A stretch of 64,000 bases of DNA from positions 12,422,773 through 12,486,772 of the forward strand of contig CATQJL010000001.1 of NCBI GenBank assembly GCA_958299035.1, read 5' to 3'. A program made the position numbers and the translations under genes. Of this stretch, positions 58,845-64,000 are shown piece by piece. Numbering within the stretch: position 1 is the first letter of the stretch; the number at the start of each line of letters is the position of its first letter. The notes under the pieces were generated by a model that ran no database searches, was not told the DNA's origin, and saw nothing but the letters and a program-made list of their open reading frames with translations. The stretch comes from Cylicocyclus nassatus (lineage: Eukaryota > Nematoda > Chromadorea > Rhabditida > Strongylidae).

Positions 58845-59225
58845 AGGCAGCGTGCGGGCAGATACGAAAATGTAGAGTACAGGAGCACCCGTCCTGGTGG
58901 GGCTCTTGCCCAAATGGCAATGCACCAATTTGCTTCTGAAGCGAGAAATCCGCTTTAGAAGTGGAGAACGGAACGCCTCGGCGACCAAGACGAGTTAATT
59001 CGATAAGCCAGAGTGCGCATACCTCACACAGTCAAGACTAGGGTCCCACAAAGACTCTGCGTCTTAGCCTTGGCGGCAGGCGACAAAATAAAAATCAAGA
59101 CAAGTCCGGAAAAGCCTATTTTCAGCGTTTTCGTGCCCTCCAAGCAGCATTTTCAGAATCAGTGGAAGGAATAAGCCCAGGTAAGCGAAAAAAATTCTAC
59201 TCGAAATTTTGCCCGGACGCTGCCT
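58845..59225. mobile_element. TTGA/TTAA-flanked AGGCAG element
   Basis: The ends AGGCAGCGTGCGGGCAGA and AAAATTTTGCCCGGACGCTGCCT are inverted, flanked by TTGA on the left and TTAA on the right. Less palindromic inside than 38158-38464. Related to 232-565. Confidence 0.7.
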
Positions 59226-59231
59226 TTAAGC

Positions 59232-59606
59232 ACCAGAAAGAGGTAATACACGTTGTGGTCACCAATAACACGTATTGGGAGTATGTATACAAGTTGCAAA
59301 ATGGTGTCCAACATAGGATTCAAACCTCCATAAGTCTGCACGATAATCAGCACACTTGCCGATGCGCTACGCCTCCACAGGTGATTGCAGGTGGGTGGCA
59401 AACATGCGGGTGGGTAGCTGGCAATCATATACAATCGAGGCGCGCTGGGTCTCGTGCGGAAAAATGCCTGTAGCCCCCTTCCCCTCCCAGAGTTCTTCTG
59501 CAGATAGCAAGGGTGGTTTTGAAAAAAGCATTCCAAGGAACGTGTCACACCACCCATCTCATCTCAATTAGCTACTGCGATTTGTGACGTTCCCTTGTCA
59601 GAATTT
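59232..59606 (-). repeat. tRNA-related repeat (SINE-like), minus copy
   Basis: On minus it reads GGGAACGTCACAAATCGC, GGTGGTGTGACACGTTCC, a central GGCGTAGCGCATCGGCAAG (A-box-like) and GGAGGTTTGAATCCT (B box), then a tail ending at the TTAA-flanked element at 58845-59225. Closest relative is 53055-53356. Confidence 0.65.
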
Positions 59607-59879
59607 GAGCTTAAGAGGCGATCCTATTGAGCGAGCAATTTCTAGTCAACATTCTCTCGCAACGGGGAGTTACTCGGGGAGGAACACTTTATGAAAGATT
59701 ATTAGGATTTATGTGAATCGAAAGCGTGACAAACTTTTTCCTCAATGTGGTCTCATGCCACCTAGCGAGCCACGCAAGCCACCTGAGGTAGCCTAGTAAA
59801 AAGAGGTCGTGATCTTTTCTCCACTGATTTTCTGACCTTTCTCGCATCATAATTATCATCCACATCATCAGTTTTGTTT

Positions 59880-60002
59880 GTAAGCTCCTGGACCGTTTCA
59901 AAGATTTTTCGCTTAATTGCAGCAGCCAGAACACTTAGAACAGCGTTTTGTTTTATTTGTAAGCTCTTAGACCGTTTCAAAGATTCTTCGCTTAATTGCA
60001 GC
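59880..60002. repeat. Tandem duplication of a ~77-bp unit
   Basis: TGTAAGCTCCTGGACCG...CTTAATTGCAGCA recurs 76 bases further as TGTAAGCTCTTAGACCG...CTTAATTGCAGCA. A minus-strand open frame (60004-59762) runs through both units, but no family is recognised. Confidence 0.65.
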
Positions 60003-61789
60003 ACGAATAGTTAGAACAGTGGTAAAAATCTTGCTATAGCGCACTAAAATGCACAAGACTGTTAAGTGTTTTTAATGTTTTTCTTCGTTTTTTTCGTTTC
60101 TTCTCTCTAAGCATCCAGAGCATGCTGCAGACTTTTTAGATCTCGAGGGGCTTCGTTTCCAAATTTTTTGGTACCTCCTATCTAGCGGTAGGTTCTAAGG
60201 AAATGAGAGGGCCGGCAGTGTATTCGGGTGCTATAGGAGAAGCGCAGCGCGAAGTGTGAAGGAAGATGGAGCTCAAAGGAAACAGACGAAAGTAGATTGC
60301 ACGCCTATTCAAGTACAAAATTACTCTCACTTCTCGGTAGGTAATAATTCGGTCTGATTCGGCAAGGCCAACTAATAATCAAAGGATAACATCCATCTGG
60401 AAGTTGGAATGGCTTCCCTTCACTCGGCACTTAATTTTGAGGTAGATGCCTGGGGCCGTAGTAATCCCCCCGTCGTGAGGGTCGCGACGTTCGAAACGTC
60501 GCACGTACCCGCACGTATCGTTTCGGCCGCGTTCCGTCTCGCGCGTATCTCTTATCATGGCCGCGCGGCGAAATCGTGGGACGTCATGACTGAAGGACGT
60601 GCTCGTCCTCGCGCGCAGACGACGAGCACGTCGTGAGCGTCCTCACTTAAGGGGCAGAGAAATAAAAATAGTGGGCCCAGCGTGGAGACGCAGGAAGGCG
60701 CAACTGGCTAGGGGTTGAGTACGCAGCTCGCGACCTTATGCAAGGACCGTAGATACACAGCAGCAGGTTCAATGCACGCCAAATGCAATCGATATCAGCA
60801 GCTGATAGGCGCCCAAAGAGGTGCCCTATCTGCCCCCCCCCCCCCAACAAAGGCAGGGACCGTAGTCAGGCTCTCCGCAGGCTCTTCGTGCCGGGACCCA
60901 AGCGCGCTTTTCTCACCGTCCTTTGAACTTTCACAACCGTCTCTGTGATTGAAATGCGGTGGTCGTTTACGATCTGATATCATACAGCTGCATTTTTCTA
61001 GTCCTGAAGTAAGGGTAATTAGTAACCCACTAGTGCCGTACTCAACAGCTGGTTTATCGCTAGTCCGAAGTCTATTTTTGTGATTTCATGCATACCGCCT
61101 AGTAGCGCGACAAGTCGGTTCGAGCAAATCGTGATTGTTTGTTTGAAATAGTTTTCAGAGGAGAACATAGAATGAAATCAGTCGCTGCTCAAAGTCTAGC
61201 TTGAGCATGCGCCTTCGTGGCACAGTTACGATCACCTTTTTTTCATTCTCACTATGCCGTTGTGGAGGGGAGAGTTTTGACCAAATGCAGCACTTTAAAG
61301 TGATATCCCCTAGAATTGAGCGCATACTACAAAGAGAAAACCAGACGAACCAATCAGAGTCTACACATCATATGATCACTACTAGAAACAAGATAACCAT
61401 CACGCAGCCGCCCTCGGAGTTAGCCTATTGATAAATATGAGGTTGGCAATTCAGTAATGCAACTTTGCATAACTTTTTTTCCTCCAGAAATTGTAGGAAG
61501 TACAAACTTACAAGCTGCTTTTTTGTTATTTTGCGGTAGTCTTCCCTATGTTATGAAATCGAGAATTCGATCTCCCAACTTCCCGAAACTTGCTACTAGT
61601 CTTAGTAGTCATCCACTTAACTGTCATTTTCTGCTTGTGGTGTTAAGCGGAACACATAAAGATTTTGTAAATGCGTTAGACCTCAACTTGCAAGAAATGG
61701 CAGCTGAGAAAGTAGAGTTCATCATCTGGGAAGTCAGTGGAATAAAGATTTTAGGGCTGCGGAATGGAAAGTTGAGGGAGAAGAGCTGA

Positions 61790-62277
61790 CAGGGAAAGCG
61801 TGTTTGAAGTGGCGTTCTTGAATGAGACTCATACCACTTTGAAGAGTACTGCACGCTGGCTCCAGATCTGCCTTCATTATCTGCCCAGCGCTTCTAGACG
61901 CCGAGTTAGGCTGGGTTCATGTTGGTCTGCAAGTTTCGGAATAGCTCCAGCACAGCGCTCGAATTGTGTGCTGTGTTAGAACTGTTCCGGAACTTACGGA
62001 TCAGTATTAACCCAGCCTTATGACCGTCTTCTGGATCGAAAAATGAATGCAAAATTCAAAATGTATCCATGAAGAGCTGCTCTAAACCTCGACATTGGAC
62101 GAGCAATGGGAGATTTTGTTTCAGTTCGCGTTCAATTTTTGACCTGAAAACGCCCATAACTCGGCTTCCATAGGCACTTGGCAGATAATGAAGGCAGATT
62201 TTGAATAGTGTCCAATGCTCTTCAAAGCAGTATAGGTCTTATTTGAAACGGCCACTTCGACTAAACAGGTTCTCTTG
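61790..62277. mobile_element. Hairpin MITE (GATTCCAAA-related), with nested 109-bp MITE
   Basis: The outer arms pair GAAGTGGCGTTC...CCACTTTGAAGAGTA with TCTTCAAAGCAGTATAGG...GGCCACTTCGAC. Its sequence is close to the arms of 50251-50678. The element at 61909-62017 lies inside it. The left boundary is approximate. Confidence 0.6.
61909..62017. mobile_element. 109-bp MITE, TTA-flanked
   Basis: The ends GGCTGGGTTCATGTT and AGTATTAACCCAGCC are inverted, with TTA on both sides (61906-61908 and 62018-62020). A 3-bp TWA duplication is typical of PIF/Harbinger-mobilised MITEs. Confidence 0.75.
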
Positions 62278-62899
62278 TAAGCACTTTGGTTCGAAATGCC
62301 TTTGAGAGATGGAGGTGGCAATTTGGTCCAGACCTTGACAAAGAGAATTTTTTTCCTACCGGGAAATGAACAAGGGAAGAAATCTGTGTGTGCAATCGCT
62401 CATGAAGCGATCAGAAGTCGCAGTTTGCCAAGTTTTCCTCGAAGAGTTGCCGAGGCGACCGATGTAAGATTGCTTCTCCCTTTCATTCGCTTAGTCCAAA
62501 ACTATGAAGATCCGCGACTTGTGCATCTAGAGATGAGCGCGAAATGCGCGGCAAAGCGATCGCCGTGCTTTTGAAGTTCCATTTTTTTGTATTTCGTTTT
62601 TTACGAGTGGAAAATTTCTATTCAAACATCACTAGGTGACACTTTGCTAGCTCTTATGGCATCAAAAAGGTGTTATTCGAGGTTTTGGTGACTTCGTACC
62701 GAATTTCTCACATATGCTCGCTGGACCGCTAGTACAGCAAAACTGAATCTCAGAGACGGAAAATGAAACTTTAAAGGACAGTGAGAAAAGCGCGCTCGGG
62801 TCCCGGCACGAAGAGCTGACTACGGTCCCTGCCTTTGTTGGGGGGGGGGCCAGATAGGGCACCTCGCGCCCAAATGTCGACCCGCTCAGCAACTTTCCG

Positions 62900-63535
62900 T
62901 ATTCTGAGAATTTGTACTATGCTTCATAAATTGAAAAGTTGAGTTTATTTCGATCACAAAATGTAAATTAGAAGTCCCCTTTCTTGTGCTTTAGCCATTT
63001 TTTCTTCTTATTCTCGCACTGCATTCCATCTGGTCATAGAATTTTTCCCCATGTCATAATTTCCTTACTTGTAAGGCGTATGTTTTCCAATTTGCTGTTC
63101 ATTAGCTGTGTACCTAGCGCTTCTCTTTCTATCTGAGCGAGAGAACCGTCTGGCGTCATGATTAATGAAATACCATATGTTGGAATAACTGAAGTGGTGA
63201 TTATTTTATAGTAATTCGAATTTTCTAGTGTATTTGCGATAATTTATGTGTCACATGCTTTCTTGTCCTATGCTACGAAAGATCCTAGTAATTTTTGTTT
63301 ATTTACCTGAAATTTTTCTAACAAAGAAGTTTGCAAAACGTCTCCGCACGCGAGACGCGTACCCCTTAGCCCCTCGCCCCTTTTAATACAAGGCGTCCGA
63401 CACTGGCGCTACGCTATCCTTGTGTAGACATCATTGATGAGCGCTTTTATTGAACATAGCGGAGCAGCGCATACCTTTATAATTTACAAGTGGAGGTTGA
63501 TACAAATCAAGCTTGCTTATGAAGTTGTTCGAACG
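62900..63535. other. Intergenic stretch, nothing recognised
   Basis: AT-rich DNA without open frames of note, paired ends or tandem repeats. Confidence 0.45.
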
Positions 63536-63587
63536 ATGTTGCAGGCAACCGCCCTGTTTGCCTCATTTGTTACGTTCGCTGCTGTAG
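63536..63587 (+). CDS. Candidate first exon encoding a signal peptide (weak)
   Basis: ATG at 63536 opens a frame reading MLQATALFASFVTFAAV, a short hydrophobic run like a secretion signal, followed by a GTAGGTAAAG stretch offering a donor. The rest of any gene would lie beyond the window or in the unrecognised 63600-63800 frames. No family is identified; this may be chance. Confidence 0.2.
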
Positions 63588-64000
63588 GTAAAGCATGAAA
63601 TCTAAGGTGCAGTTTCCGTGCGCTGTTCGCAACAATCGAGGGGTTTGGTCGCACGTGCTTGTGCAAATTTTGCGGGACCAAAACATGGTCGTGAGCAGCA
63701 CGTTCTTCAGTCGGACACGTCGTGTTCTCGGTTTCTTTACATCACGACATATTTCGAGGGTTTACTATGGGCCCTGGTACGCATGCATCATATCACAGGC
63801 AGCTTAACCCAACTTACTCTCTAATTCATGTGATAAGTTTCAAATAGGAGCTGCAAAGTTCCACATCCCTCTTCCACTTTCACTGTGGTTTGCGTCCATT
63901 TCAGCAAGAGATTAAAAGCCGATTAGAGATGAACTCGTTCCGCAGAGAACATTCGATACCTCTTCCTTTCAAAAGACAAATTTTGTGTTTTTGTAATAAA

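Larger units (their letters stand above)
60810..62890. repeat. Pair of ~150-bp inverted repeats enclosing 1.8 kb
   Basis: The left arm, about 60812-60958, holds a C-run, AAAGGCAGGGACCGTAGTC, TCTTCGTGCCGGGACCC and GCGCGCTTTTCTCACCGTCC. The same blocks recur inverted at about 62745-62875 with a G-run. Between them lie an open frame at 61457-61789 without recognisable family and the nested MITEs at 61790-62277. They may be ends of one element or two separate insertions. Confidence 0.6.

Noticed and set aside
59689..60004. Minus-strand charged open frame (KRKIFETVQELTNKTDDVDD)
   Set aside because: It crosses a tandem duplication and has no start context, splice support or recognisable family; kept only as a repeat.
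61457..61789. 110-codon open frame between the inverted repeats
   Set aside because: No recognised family and it runs into the hairpin MITE; not called as a gene.

Overview
The window looks like nuclear DNA of a nematode, most likely a clade V parasitic (strongylid or hookworm-like) species. The evidence is an AT-rich, repeat-saturated sequence, genes cut into many small exons with several introns of 46-73 nt, a possible spliced-leader acceptor just before the first ATG, and nematode-typical mobile elements: RTE and CR1/Jockey-like LINEs, a Penelope-like element, Helitrons, mariner-type palindromes and solo LTRs. The species is an inference; no rRNA, complete tRNA or operon was seen.

The only protein-coding genes I can reconstruct are two spinster-family (major facilitator superfamily) transporters on the + strand. 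They lie in two direct copies of one segment: copy 1 at about 891-13552 and copy 2 at about 28321-53105. Each gene has 15 exons that join in frame (about 569 and 584 codons). They encode a charged N-terminal tail, an MFS motif A (GDRYNRK) and a chain of membrane segments. The copies differ at roughly 70 amino-acid positions by hand count. Copy 1 has a stop codon 18 codons before the position where copy 2 stops. Both copies share a donor reading AG/ATAAGT after exon 9 instead of AG/GT.

Copy 2 is twice as long as copy 1 because it absorbed many insertions, so each copy serves as an 'empty site' control for the other. Insertions in copy 2 include short hairpin elements, a Helitron, a 707-bp TA-flanked palindrome, a TTGA-flanked element with a 91-bp perfect hairpin, and a 4.5-kb Penelope-like element (itself hit by a Helitron and a TTAA-flanked palindrome). 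It also holds two solo LTRs in opposite orientation (one hit by a mariner-type element) and a 2.6-kb Foldback-like element with a 9-bp target duplication.

The 14.8 kb between the copies (13553-28320) has no recognisable gene. It holds a 982-bp mariner-type palindrome, a LINE reverse-transcriptase remnant on the minus strand, a second Foldback-like element and two Helitrons. Right of copy 2 (53106-64000) lie a decayed RTE LINE on the minus strand interrupted by an hAT-type element, tRNA-related repeats, several hairpin elements and one weak candidate signal-peptide exon near 63536.
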